Shown piece by piece: positions 1 to 9,247 of a stretch of DNA of 64,000 nucleotides. How positions within the stretch are numbered: the stretch's first letter is position 1; each line of letters starts with the position of its first letter. Below the pieces are notes generated by a model, which was not told the DNA's origin, did no database searches, and was given only the letters and a program-made list of their open reading frames with translations. Both the position numbers and the translations under genes were made by a program. The stretch is from Bathynomus jamesi (taxonomy: Eukaryota > Arthropoda > Malacostraca > Isopoda > Cirolanidae): NCBI GenBank assembly GCA_023014485.1, contig JAJOZX010000087.1, positions 1,819,501 to 1,883,500 on the forward strand, read 5' to 3'.

Positions 1-1233
1 TTTGCAATCGTCGTCATTAACTTTTTAAATGTGACGTTCCCAAACAAGTGGATTGGACGGCGAGGTCCAGTCGAATGGCCACTAAGATCACCAAACCTCA
101 CACTTCTTGACTTCATTCTGTGGGGACATCTCAAGTCGGTCGTCTATACTGCTCGTCCCAGAAACATAGAACAGTTGAAAGAAAATCAGATCCGAGTGTG
201 CCAAGATCAGCATAAGCGTGTTTAGAAAAATTCTATCATCATATTTACCCTGGCCGGTCGAATTCGCCGACGGACGTTTTGCCGACAGACATTTTGCCGA
301 CGGACGTTTCGCCGAACGGACAATTCGCCGAATGGACTGTCATTAATATTTCTATGACAAAATACACACGTTGTCTATCTTAACCTGGACACTCAATTCA
401 AAAGACAAGAGTGTTTTAGCACTTGATGAACTTATTTTTATATTATATTACATTTCATTTGGAAGACATGAACCCACTTGGGTGAAAGGATCTGTCAAGT
501 TTATTCAAGGTTATTCAGTTGAACTCCAAATCTAAATTCCATAATTCTTTATTCGGAGCTATTGAAGAATAGGGACAACCAGCTTTCTTTAGTTAGGCTT
601 ATAAGGCTAACTAACGAAAATATCACAACCTAACCTAACCAATCGTTAGGTTAACTGTACGCCCTTGACGATTGGTTAGGTTAGGTCATGATATTTTCGT
701 TAGTTAGCCTTATAAAGCTAACTAAAGAAGGCTGGGGTCCCTATTCTTCAATAGCTCCGAATAAAGAGTTATGGAATTTAGATTTGGAGTTCAACTGAAT
801 AACCTTGAATAAACTTGACAGACCCCTTCACCCAAGTGGGTTCATGTCTTCCAAATGAAATGTAATATAATATAAAAATAAGTTCATCAAGTGCTAAAAC
901 ACTCTTGTCTTTTGAATTGAGTGTCCAGGTTAAGATAGGCAACGTGTGTATTTTGTCATAGAAATATTAATGACAGTCCATTCGGCGAATCGTCCGTTCG
1001 GCGAATCGTCCGTTCGGCGAATCGTCCGTTCAGCGAATCGTCCGTTCGGCGAAACAGCCGTCGGCGAATCGTCCGTTCGACGAAACGTCCGTCGGCAAAA
1101 TGTCTGTCGGCAAAACGTCCGTCGGCGAATCGACCGGGTACCATATTTACATCGATTCGAAAAGTGTTGATGGCCAACAATTCGAACATTTACTTTAATT
1201 TGTTTTATGGTGCGCGACTTTTGTACCGCCCTG
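1..1233 (+). pseudogene. Tc1/mariner (DD41D-like) transposase, 3' part, split by a foldback element
   Basis: The frame is open at the window edge and encodes the C-terminal end of a DDE transposase: WIGRRGPVEW, a degenerate RSPNLTLLDF around the third catalytic Asp, then WGHLK. These blocks match the DD41D elements seen complete at 3671-5007 and 24302-25511. The frame runs to about 225. The tail reappears after the inserted element (249-1141) and ends in QQFEHLL and a stop at 1196-1198, the ending typical of this branch. A terminal inverted repeat ends in CCCTG at 1233, followed by TA. The 5' part lies outside the window. A frameshift and the insertion make it a pseudogene. Confidence 0.8.
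249..1141. mobile_element. Foldback element FB-a with 9-bp target duplication
   Basis: This 893-bp, almost fully palindromic element has arms of about 400 bp around a spacer near 645-680. The 9-bp direct repeat CATATTTAC flanks it (240-248 and 1142-1150) and splits a transposase tail. The outer arms carry a short degenerate tandem motif of the type TTCGCCGAACGGACAA (about 260-345 and 975-1135). The inner part holds the core shared with five other elements here: AACGAAAATATCAC, then AACCTAACCTAACC, then TACGCCCTTGACGATTGG. It has no coding capacity. The 9-bp duplication and long inverted repeats suggest a non-autonomous Mutator-like or foldback element; the superfamily is inferred. Confidence 0.88.
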
Positions 1234-1239
1234 TATATA

Positions 1240-1855
1240 TGAATGCGACTTATTCGGTTTGCTTTCTATTGATAAAAAAGAAAAGTTAAAAATAATGTAT
1301 ACAAGGTTTTTAAAAAGTATCCGGACTGATGCGATTACAGACAGAATATGGTACTTACAGGGTTTGGGGCTTAATTTCTCTCAAAGTACGCTCCTTCTGA
1401 AGCCATATACTTTGACAACAATCCTGCCATTGTTGAAAACATTTTTCGAAAGCACTTTTCGGAATGGTCAAAAGCTGATCCGTCGAATTTCTTTTAATGG
1501 TGTCAACATCATCGAATCCATGTCCTCTCATGGTTTGTTTGAGCTTCGGAAACAACAAAAAGTCGCATGGAGCCAAATCCGGCGAATATGGAGGCTGCTG
1601 TATTTGAGGGGGTAGCGTTTTTGGCCAAAAATTGTTGGACAAGTTGCGACGATTGAGATGGCGCATTATCATGATGAAGCATCCAGTCTCCGGACTCCCA
1701 CTTTTGCGGCCGTTTCCTCCGAACTGTTTCACGTAGACTTCTCAAAACTTCAATGTAAAATTCCTTGTTGATTGTTTGTCCCTGTGAAGCATATTCATGG
1801 TGCACAACTTCACGGTAAAAAAAAAAATAACCTGAAGAAATCATCGCGAAACAAA
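1240..1855 (-). pseudogene. mariner (DD34D) transposase remnant
   Basis: Two overlapping minus-strand frames together give a mariner transposase C-terminal half. One frame has VVHHEYASQGQT, then WMLHHDNAPSQSS with the second catalytic Asp. The other has PPYSPDLAPCDFLLF with the third, then a tail resembling KCFQQWQDC. The switch lies near 1620-1640, so there is at least one frameshift. The N-terminal HTH region and first Asp are missing, and no terminal repeats were recognised. It directly follows the terminal repeat of the preceding element. Confidence 0.8.
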
Positions 1856-1940
1856 ACGTTTAACTTTATCCGTTCACATATTGTAAGTGGGATATAGATC
1901 GCTTCTTGAAGAATAATGTTCATCTAAATCTGCTTAAACT

Positions 1941-1970
1941 ATATATATATACACACACACACACACACAT
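1941..1970. repeat. (AT)n(AC)n microsatellite
   Basis: An AT run followed by an AC run directly abuts the outer end of the palindromic repeat that begins at 1976. Confidence 0.9.
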
Positions 1971-2049
1971 GGGATTGAACTCAGAATGGTCCCCTGAGAG
2001 CTTTTATGTTAGACTGTGCATGGAACAAAGAACTCTTCTTGGAAAATTA

Positions 2050-3431
2050 CGAAGGCCACTCAATATATTTTGCCCCACCTTTTTTTTCTTTCCAAGTTTC
2101 CTTGTAAGTTCCAGAAATTTTGTACACAAGTAGTTGCATACCTCTTTTACAAGTTTTTATTTTTCCACATAGTCTCCATCCTTTTCTACGGCTTTCCTCC
2201 ACCTCGAAACAAGGGTCTTTATTCCTTGCCGGTAAATGTCCGCTGGCTTCCGCTGCAGCCACCTCTTAACCTACTCAACAACCTCATCGTCACTCTGAAA
2301 CTTTCTTCCACGAGTACCATCCTTCATTGACCCAAACAAATGGAAGTGTGAAGGTGCCAGATCCGGGCTGTATGGAGGGTGGGGTAACACAGTCAAGCGC
2401 ATTTTTGTGATGGCCTCTCTTGTTTGCAAACTGTTGTGTGGTGTTGCGTTATCGTGCAAAAGAAAGACGTCTTCCAGTTTCCTCTCGGGTCGAACTCGCT
2501 TTATACGTCTCTGGAGTCTCTGTAGGGTAGCAATATATGCCTCTCCGTTCATTGTTTGTCCTTTCTTCATAATGTCCACCAGAATCACCCCTTTCATGTC
2601 CCAGAAGATGGTGGCCATAACTTTTCCTGCAGAGGGAGCCATTTTGAACTTTTTCTTGAGTGGGGAGTCTGCGTGATGCCACTCCATGGATTGGCGTTTT
2701 GGTTCAGGTTCAAAGTGGTGTACCCAAGTATCATCCCCAGTCACAATTCTTGAAAGGAAGTCATCCCCTTCTGTCTCGTATCGAACCAACGACTCAGAAG
2801 CAATTTCTTTTCTTTAGGCTTTGTGATCTTCAGTCAGTTTGCGAGGAACAAACTGTGAGCACACTTTTGAGTATCCCAGTTGCTGAATTATCGTATTCAT
2901 ACCTCCTTCATTAATTCCTAGCTCCAGTGATAGCTCCTTGTATGTGACGCGCCGATTTGATCGAATGATGCTGTTAGCACGTTGCACAGTGTGAGATGTC
3001 ACAGCCGATGCCGGGCGACCGCTGCGTGATCATCATCGAGGCTGGCTCTTCCTCTCTCCGATAATCTCACACGTTTAGACCAGCGTCCAACTGTGCTTCG
3101 ATCAACAACAGCATCTCCGTAAACGTTTTGTGGACGTTTATGAATATTTCTAATTGTTTCCTTCTCTGCGGTTAAGAAAGAACTCGATAAAAGGTCTCTG
3201 TTTACTACGCACATCACTGTCAGACGCCATTTTCGAAACTGCGTTAACCATCGGTTTTACACAAGGACGCTTAAAAGCGGTTTTATACAAGGAGGGGAGG
3301 TTGAAACTGGAAAAATCCGGTTATGTGAAGCGCAGAAAGTTCAAACTTACGGCCCAAGAGACATTTCGGCCCCATGACCTATTATTTAGCTAAGAAAAAA
3401 GGGTGGGGCAAAATATATTGAGTGCCCCTAG
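2050..3431 (-). mobile_element. mariner element with TA target duplication
   Basis: This 1382-bp element is bounded by TA at 2048-2049 and 3432-3433. The terminal inverted repeats share ACTCAATATATTTTGCCCC after a diverged first dozen bases. Removing it and one TA joins GGAAAATTA to the ACTATAGTTCG block, which matches the uninterrupted copy in the right arm near 5345-5365, so that copy shows the empty site. The internal gene lies on the minus strand and is broken. Confidence 0.9.
2157..3230 (-). pseudogene. mariner transposase with Asp-to-His change at the third catalytic position
   Basis: The minus-strand gene starts at ATG 3230-3228 (MASDSDV) and ends at DYVEK followed by a stop at 2157-2159. 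Order: N-terminal HTH (VYGDAVVDRSTVGRW), second HTH (VTYKELSLELGI), IVTGDDTWVHHFEP with the first Asp, FLLHDNATPH with the second, then YSPDLAPSHFHLF. The third Asp should be the residue after APS and is His (codon 2346-2348); it lies 34 residues after the second Asp, the mariner DD34D spacing. Frameshifts occur near 3170, 3000 and 2265. It is therefore doubly inactive: frame broken and active site lost. Confidence 0.9.
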
Positions 3432-3670
3432 TAAATCCACTATAGTTCGAATAAGTAATGGGAAATGACAAATACTATAGTTTTTCTTTTTCATGATGTT
3501 AGCCTGACGTGGGAACGGGTCACTCGCAAAGAGGCCCCAAAATACAGCTTCCCTCACCAGCTATGTGCCAAACAAAACTTAAACCTTCCTTTTTCCATGC
3601 ACGGTCTGTGTGTAAAATAAAAGGTCTCAGGGGACCATTCTGAGTTCTAGCCCATCATGAAACGGACATA

Positions 3671-5007
3671 CAGGGTGTCCATAAATAATTACCCTGATTA
3701 AAGCATGCTATGACTTTTAAATAAACACTCGTATTCAAACACAGTTTTAATCATAAGTAGATAAACATACAAAGTTTTGATACATAGTTAATGAACTTAA
3801 TAAGCTTCCACATGTGCACCCCTAGTGGCACGTAAAATGTCTAAACGGTATTCACACTCACGCCACACATTTTCCAACATTTGTGGGTTAACTGTTGCAA
3901 TTGCATCCGTAATGCGTTCTCGCAATGTCCTGATTTCTGGAACAACTGTTGCATAAACCAAATCTTTAACGTGACCCCAGAGAAAGAAATCCAGTGGGGT
4001 AATGTCTGGTGATCTTGGGGGCCATGGGATTGGCCCGTCCCTGCCAATCCATCGATTTGGAAATGTTATGTCGAGAGTTTCACGAACAACATGCGCCCAA
4101 TGAGGGGGTGCCCCATCTTGTTGGAAGATGACAGTTGGCTGCCTGTCCTGCAGCTGGGGGATGGCGTAATTGGTGAGCATATCCAGGTACACAGTTGCGG
4201 AAACAGTGTTCTCAGCGAAGAAGAAAGGACCAATTATCTGGTCATGCATTAGTCCACACCAGACATTGATCTTCGGACTGCCCCGAATATGTTCCTTTAC
4301 GGCACGTGGGTTTTCCGATCCCCAAATACGCACATTGTGTCTGTTGACTCTACCACTAAGATGAAACGTAGCCTCGTCTGAAAAGTAGACACGAAACAAG
4401 AAGTCATTATCCTCGTCAATGCTGTTCAAAATGTCAATAGCGAATTGTTCACGTTTTGGACGGTCATCAGGCTTCATTTCTTGAACAATTTGTACCTTGT
4501 AGGCGTGTAACTTCAAACGTTTGTGTAACACCTTGTGCACCGTAGACTTCGGTATCTTTAGTTGGCATGAAGCTTGTCTCACCGATTTCCTTGGTGACCG
4601 TGTGAAAGCAGTTTGAATGTTTTCCACCGTCCCATCGGAAACTGATGGTCTACCACTGCTCTTTCCCTTTTCCACGTTTCCAGTTTCCAAGAATTTTTTC
4701 ATCCACGACTTAATTAACTTCACATCAGGTGAATTCTTTCCATACTTTGTTCTGAACCTTCGCTGAACACTGACAGGAGATTTTGTTTCTGCAAGCCACA
4801 CAACACATTGTGCCTTCTCTGTCACAGACGCCAGCTTAACTGAACAGCTACTACAGCGCTCCTAGCGGCGAATGCGGTAGACGAAACACACCAGCACAGA
4901 AACTCTATGCGTGTACGAGATCACCTGTAAGAAGAAAACGGATGTAAGATTCGTCATTAAAACATGAGAGCATACTGTTTTCAGGGTAAACATTTATGGA
5001 CACCCTG
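3671..5007 (-). mobile_element. DD41D (rosa/Visitor-like) Tc1/mariner element, near-complete
   Basis: This 1337-bp element is flanked by TA (3669-3670 and 5008-5009). Its 26-bp terminal inverted repeats both start CAGGGTGTCCATAAAT and continue to ACCCTG. It carries one long minus-strand transposase frame. The matching ends and open gene suggest a relatively young copy. It lies between the arms of the palindromic repeat. Confidence 0.93.
3797..4825 (-). CDS. DD41D Tc1/mariner transposase, uninterrupted frame
   Basis: A cut-and-paste transposase would bind the terminal repeats and insert at TA in nuclear DNA. The 342-residue frame has an N-terminal HTH region (about 15-60), a second HTH (about 75-105, SVRQASCQLKIPKSTVHKVL), then a DDE core with Asp150 (VYFSDEATFH), Asp237 (FQQDGAPPH) and Asp279 (SPDITPLDF). 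I count 41 residues between the last two. Length suits the family. No in-frame stop occurs, but no ATG precedes the first HTH: the frame opens after TAG near 4860, GTG at 4825-4823 is the likeliest ancestral start, and the first ATG is codon 42. It may therefore be untranslatable as a full protein. Confidence 0.9.
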   Translation of the reverse strand: MTEKAQCVVWLAETKSPVSVQRRFRTKYGKNSPDVKLIKSWMKKFLETGNVEKGKSSGRPSVSDGTVENIQTAFTRSPRKSVRQASCQLKIPKSTVHKVLHKRLKLHAYKVQIVQEMKPDDRPKREQFAIDILNSIDEDNDFLFRVYFSDEATFHLSGRVNRHNVRIWGSENPRAVKEHIRGSPKINVWCGLMHDQIIGPFFFAENTVSATVYLDMLTNYAIPQLQDRQPTVIFQQDGAPPHWAHVVRETLDITFPNRWIGRDGPIPWPPRSPDITPLDFFLWGHVKDLVYATVVPEIRTLRERITDAIATVNPQMLENVWRECEYRLDILRATRGAHVEAY

Positions 5008-5438
5008 TATTAAGTGCCCTAAAAAGTGGACGCTCAATTCTGCCAGTTGAGGTTTAAGTTTTGGTTTTTGGCTGAAAATACAATAGTTACTCCTTTTTCT
5101 TTGATGTATTCAATCCGACGTGAATGCATCGAGTTTCTTGCGTATATTGAGGTTCCGAATGTAGTAGGCTGAGCGTAACTGTAAACCCTAGATCCTGTCC
5201 CAAAGCTGGATCCTATCTGTTTCGCAGATAGCTGGTGAAGGGAGCTATATTTTGGGGCCTCTTTGCGAGTGACTCGTTGCCCACGTCGGGCTAACATCAT
5301 GAAAAAGAAAAACTATAGTATTTGTCATTTACCATTACTTATTCGAACTATAGTGGAATTAATTTTCCCAGAAGAATTCCTTGTTCTATGCACGGTCTGT
5401 GTGTAACATAAAAGATCTCAGGAGACCATTCCGAGTTC

Positions 5439-5444
<6 letters not shown>

Positions 5445-5530
<86 letters not shown>

Positions 5531-5565
5531 CCAGCAGGGTTGAAGCACCTTAAACAGAAAAAACA

Positions 5566-5627
<62 letters not shown>
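5445..5627. repeat. Two (AT)n microsatellites
   Basis: AT runs at 5445-5529 and 5571-5627 are separated by about 40 bp of unique sequence and directly follow the right end of the palindromic repeat. Confidence 0.95.
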
Positions 5628-5628
<1 letters not shown>

Positions 5629-5999
5629 GCGTCTTTAGGCCAGCATGAATATTTGTTGACGTGTCAATATAATAAATTTGTTTAAAAACAGTGTTACATT
5701 GCTAAAGTAAAAGAAGTTCAAAGATAGATTTAAAACTAATTTTGAAATCGGTTGTGCTTCCTAAAATATGTCAGATTTTCATTCATATTACGGGAACCAG
5801 TTGCAAACAGGCATTTCATAGCTACAGTTTTTCTCTATCTATATATTTTAGCCATGCTTCGGCACTACACACACCACCGACACCCCACAACCACTCCCCG
5901 CCAAAAAATGACGAATTGGAGTTTTCCACATGCTCCACACCACCCCTACCCTTTCCTTACCCCCCCTCACACACCTCCACACCACCCCGATGCTCCAGT

Positions 6000-6195
6000 T
6001 TCGAATGTTGATCGTTTTGCTTCTGTTCCATAAGATCCAGTTTTTGCTTTAATTCAATGACCTCTTGGTTAAGTTCTGCAATCTCTTCGTCCTTTTTTCT
6101 GAGAGCATTGTTGAATGAATTACTGTTGAGGATTGCCGTTAGGAGTTTTATGATGGCCTTTCCCTCGGTGCTTCGGAAGTCAAAGAGTTCTTATT
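6000..6195 (-). pseudogene. LINE ORF1-like coiled-coil fragment
   Basis: The minus strand is open for about 65 codons. It encodes a short globular start (STEGKAIIKLL) and a heptad-rich helix (KKDEEIAELNQEVIELKQ, then KLDLMEQKQ). This pattern resembles the coiled coil near the start of non-LTR retrotransposon ORF1 proteins. No RNA-binding domain follows, because downstream (5880-6000) the sequence becomes a C-rich simple repeat. The retroelement assignment is inferred from pattern only; a host coiled-coil exon is possible. Confidence 0.4.
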
Positions 6196-6429
6196 GATCG
6201 TTAGCAAAACGGAAACTATTTGTATTGCTTCTTAACGATACTGTGGAAACAAAGCTGCTATCTCGGGAGATGTTTCTTGTGTTTCTTCTTCTACGGACCA
6301 CGATGGAGAGTAACTTACGATCGGGGATTTAAAAAAGGTGATGAGTTAATGGGAAGGTTAATCGGAATGTAATCACTCACGAGACCGAAAAGGCTGCAGG
6401 TCTCTGTACTCAATTTTGATCGGGTTGTA

Positions 6430-6897
6430 GGATCGAGAGCCTATGAGCTGTCACGTTATAGAAGAGCTATGTGGCGGAGGGTGAAAGAAACACGTCAATA
6501 TTTTATGCAGCCACTGATGGTAATGCAGAAAAGAATAATTAGGAAAGTGTATAAATCGAGCAAGCATAATAGAAATACAGACAAAATGATCAACAAGGTG
6601 AAAATTTTCAAATTAGTAGAAATCTACAAACTAAACTGCCTTATATATGTATCAAATCTTCCATTACCACTTAAAGTAAAATATTAGCTTCCCAAACTCA
6701 ACATCGCTTTAACACAAGTCAATCAAACACATACATCAAAAAGCCAAATTACACGCTAGATTGTGCGACTAGATCTTTATGATCCACAGAACCAGACCTT
6801 TGGAACACCCTCTCTCCGGAGATAAGACAATCTAGAACGTTAAAAGCTTTCCATAGAAAAATGAAAGGCAAATTCATTAAATCATACAAACTATAAC
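6430..6897 (+). pseudogene. Non-LTR retrotransposon ORF2, C-terminal end
   Basis: The plus strand encodes the C-terminal tail of a LINE reverse transcriptase: QPLMVMQKRIIRKVYKSS, then KLVEIYKLNCLIYVSNLP. After a frameshift near 6690 comes EPDLWNTLSPEIRQS and KAFHRKMKGKF with a stop near 6895. The pattern LQxxQKRxIR, LW N-LPxxI and F+RxLK is characteristic of Jockey/CR1-type C termini. Related sequence lies on the minus strand at 44400-44520. The RT core is missing. Confidence 0.7.
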
Positions 6898-7189
6898 ACT
6901 GTATCCTCTTCCTTATTTCCCTAATAATAAATTAATCTATTTTTCCTGAATAGCAAAGCCAAAATAATAAAAATAAATAAAAAGATAAAAGTTAATATGC
7001 ATAACGTCATTACTGTTGTTGTTGTTGTTGCTGTTATTATTATTATTTTGTTATCATACGTTGCTACGTATGCTTAGGAAAGCATTAACTGTCAAGAAAT
7101 TAAATAAGCAAGGTATTTTATTATTCATTTTCTTATATCCCAACAAATAAGACTGTGTAATCTTAGCTGAATATCTACAGTATATGATA

Positions 7190-7375
7190 TATATAAATTT
7201 AGACTTGAAACTTATTATAGGTAATCTATATGTCTTTATCTCGCTTTGTTCCTTTATCTTTAAAATTAATGTAACTAGCTTCATTTCTCTGCATTATGTA
7301 ATAAGATTTGTCAAATAACCCCATTCTGCCAATAAAGCATAAAATTTACATGTAAATGGCAGTTCTGTATCCTGT
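7190..7375 (+). repeat. 3' untranslated segment shared with the LINE at 44190-44380
   Basis: This stretch is the reverse complement of about 44190-44380, including CCCCATTCTGCCAATAAAGC. In both places it follows, in the sense direction, the same LINE C-terminal fragment, so it is probably 3' UTR of one LINE family. Downstream, near 7740-7757, a short TGAAAC repeat could be the 3' tail. Confidence 0.6.
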
Positions 7376-7447
7376 ATGTATAGGAAGGCATTAACTATCC
7401 CATTTATTATATATAGGCATAAGTCAATGGATATAAGTATGCATATA

Positions 7448-7500
7448 TGTATGAGCCGGGCGTACCTGGTTATGTGAGGTGGCGAGCACAAGAAACTATG
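7448..7500 (+). repeat. Dispersed repeat S2, partial copy
   Basis: GAGCCGGGCGTACCTGG followed by TATGTGAGGTGG and GAGCACAAGAAACTA recurs on the minus strand at about 59995-60060. This copy breaks off into a GT microsatellite. Confidence 0.7.
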
Positions 7501-7612
7501 TACTGTGTGTGTGTGTGTGTGTGCGTGTGTGCGCTATGTATATGTGTATGTATATATACACTTCTTATTGCACCTGGTGTATGTTCTCAACATGTATACG
7601 TAGAATAATAGC

Positions 7613-7648
<36 letters not shown>

Positions 7649-7650
7649 CA
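7501..7650. repeat. (GT)n and (ATT)n microsatellites
   Basis: A GT-rich run (about 7503-7540) and an ATT run (about 7614-7648) flank unremarkable AT-rich sequence. Confidence 0.9.
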
Positions 7651-7759
7651 TACTTTGCATGTATGTTTAGAATAGCTATTCTCTTGTTACGCCTAATGTA
7701 TATCCTGTAAATGTTTATATACTGTGTATAGTAGAACAATAAAATTGAAACTGAAACTG

Positions 7760-8014
7760 AATTAATAATGCAACAATACCTTCAGCTTTTAGAATATTGC
7801 TTGGGAATTTTATACTTAGCCCTTTAACGCCGGAATTGTGTGTAGGGTTAAGTTATGAATGCGTGTATTTGAAAGGTTAACAATATGTAGCGGTCGTCCT
7901 TTTAGGGTTAAAATATAGCTTTTTTTAATGTTTATGCCGGTTATTTGCATAGAGTTAGCTTCTAGTTTTTAAAAAATATAATGATGGGATTGTAAATTTA
8001 ACCTCTTTCGCAAC
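7760..8014. other. AT-rich stretch without recognised features
   Basis: I see no gene, terminal repeat or duplicated block here. Confidence 0.6.
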
Positions 8015-8215
8015 ATCTAAGGTCATATGGCAGAGTGGATCTACAGCTTTACGTGGGATCCGAATCTGAATGGAAAGGACGATCTCCCATCCACCAACTC
8101 TCTACAACCAATGTCGCTCAACTTCGCTGATCAACGGGAAGGGATGTTACGACACTGGCCACGATGTAGCTCAGTTTACATAAAGTTCAGTGTTATTCAG
8201 ATTGTGAATTGAGGT
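8015..8215 (+). repeat. Dispersed repeat S1, copy 1
   Basis: The block GGTCATATGGCAGAG, GATCTACAGCTTTACG, TGGGATCCGAA and CCATCCACCAACT recurs with variation at 43445-43620 and 41690-41770, and inverted at 58080-58165. The segment around GGATCCGAACC resembles an inverted tRNA T-arm, so a tRNA-derived SINE is possible, but I could not place an A box. Confidence 0.65.
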
Positions 8216-8239
8216 TTTCGGGCATAAGATTTCGTCTCG

Positions 8240-8542
8240 ATACTTTAACGATACTTACACGCTATTTTCGACGAAAGAGTCCTGTCCAATAGATTCCCTG
8301 AGGTTTATGATAAAAGAAAATCATGGCCACCAACATCACCAGATCTAAACCCCTGTGACTTTTACCTGCGGGGTTAGTTAAAAGATAAAAAGTTTAAACA
8401 GCATCCACACACAACAGAAGAATTGAAAGTATCAGTTGAATAAGAAATTTCTTAGATTTTAACAGACACACTGTCCAGAGTACTGCAAAGCTTTGTTGTT
8501 CGTGTGCAAAGCGTTAATGACCTGAGAGGACATCACATAGAG
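8240..8542 (+). pseudogene. Tc1/mariner transposase C-terminal remnant, split by a hAT-like element
   Basis: The plus strand shows RFPEVYDKRKSWPPTSPDLN, PCDFYL and LKDKKF, the third catalytic Asp region of a Tc1/mariner transposase. It continues to DLRGHHIE at 8542. The ending HVLH and a stop resume after the hAT-like insertion at about 10680-10693, giving the usual HIEHVL terminus. In-frame stops (near 8377 and 8442) show it was already decayed. The first two catalytic Asp regions are absent. Confidence 0.75.
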
Positions 8543-8779
8543 CAGGGGTTTTCAAACTGTGTTCCGCGGAACCCTAGGGTTCCGCGAGAACTTGATGGGG
8601 TTCCGTGGGGCATGTCATGAGAGACTGAGAAGGAGAGAGAGGTAAGATAAAATAAGGCTACAGTTCCGTATTGCCTTTCATATTTTTTTATTAAAAAATA
8701 GTTTCGTATATATATTTTATTAAAAAATGGGTGCTTTATGTTTAATTGGGTGCTTTATTAAATTTGTTTTATTTTTTAG

Positions 8780-8923
8780 GATGAATTTCAGAAGACTTTT
8801 TGGCATAATTGAAGATAGAGAAAGAATGGTGAATTATTTGATCGAGAAAGGATTATGGAGAAATACGCCATCATGTAGAGTATGTGGAGAGGAGATAACA
8901 ATTAGATATAAAGAAGATCGTTA
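8780..8923 (+). pseudogene. Possible Merlin/ISXO2-like transposase N-terminal fragment
   Basis: A frame of about 48 residues starts at an ATG near 8780 (MNFRRLF) and contains MVNYLIEKGLWRNTPSCRVC followed by GEEITI. Position and spacing resemble the N-terminal zinc-ribbon half of ISXO2-like transposases of the Merlin superfamily (a GL-P--C--C pattern). The frame stops at the start of the TTAGG tract, so the second Cys pair and the catalytic domain are absent. This is a pattern match only. Confidence 0.3.
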
Positions 8924-8946
8924 GGTTAGGTTAGGTTAGGTTAGGT
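8921..8946 (+). repeat. Short (TTAGG)n tract
   Basis: Five perfect TTAGG units plus one base. TTAGG is the ancestral arthropod telomere repeat. Here it is interstitial, inside the hAT-like element. Confidence 0.9.
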
Positions 8947-9247
8947 GGTTCAAATCCTCACGATGTTAGCGCTACTCTTTCAAAGAACTCTTGGTTTTAT
9001 AATTGTAATATCTCCATGGATCGTATTCTGATAATTATGTACAACATCGATATGCATATTTGCAAATTTTTGTGGCGCCGCGCCGTCATGCTACAATCAA
9101 CAATTTGGACCCTTTTGAATTTTTAATAGACTGTATCAAAATAATTTATAATCCTAATGTTCAATAAAATCATATTTTACGTGGGGGAGCAATAGGGAAC
9201 TGGCCCCTAAAATAATATCAACTGGCATGGATGAATTTACGATATAT

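Larger units (their letters stand above)
1976..5440. repeat. Long palindromic repeat holding two Tc1/mariner insertions
   Basis: The left arm (1976-2049, resuming at 3434-3575) is the reverse complement of the right arm (about 5212-5440). Both begin at the outside with GAACTC(A/G)GAATGGTC and run through an ACTATAGTTCGAATAAG block to a CACCAGCTAT block. A third partial copy of the outer end lies at about 3590-3656, in the orientation of the right arm. Microsatellites abut both outer ends. A mariner (2050-3431) interrupts the left arm and a DD41D element (3671-5007) sits between the arms. No protein is encoded by the repeat itself. Confidence 0.85.

Noticed and set aside
946..1189. Arg-rich frames on both strands
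   Set aside because: They are translations of the CGCCGAACGG tandem motif in the arm of FB-a.
2050..3431. Host gene of SETMAR type (mariner fused to a SET domain)
   Set aside because: Both mariner ends and TA sites are present, no SET domain is adjacent, and the frame is broken.
5742..6033. Two overlapping plus-strand frames rich in His, Pro and Thr
   Set aside because: They run through a C-rich simple repeat, are antisense to a better coiled-coil frame and have no domain.
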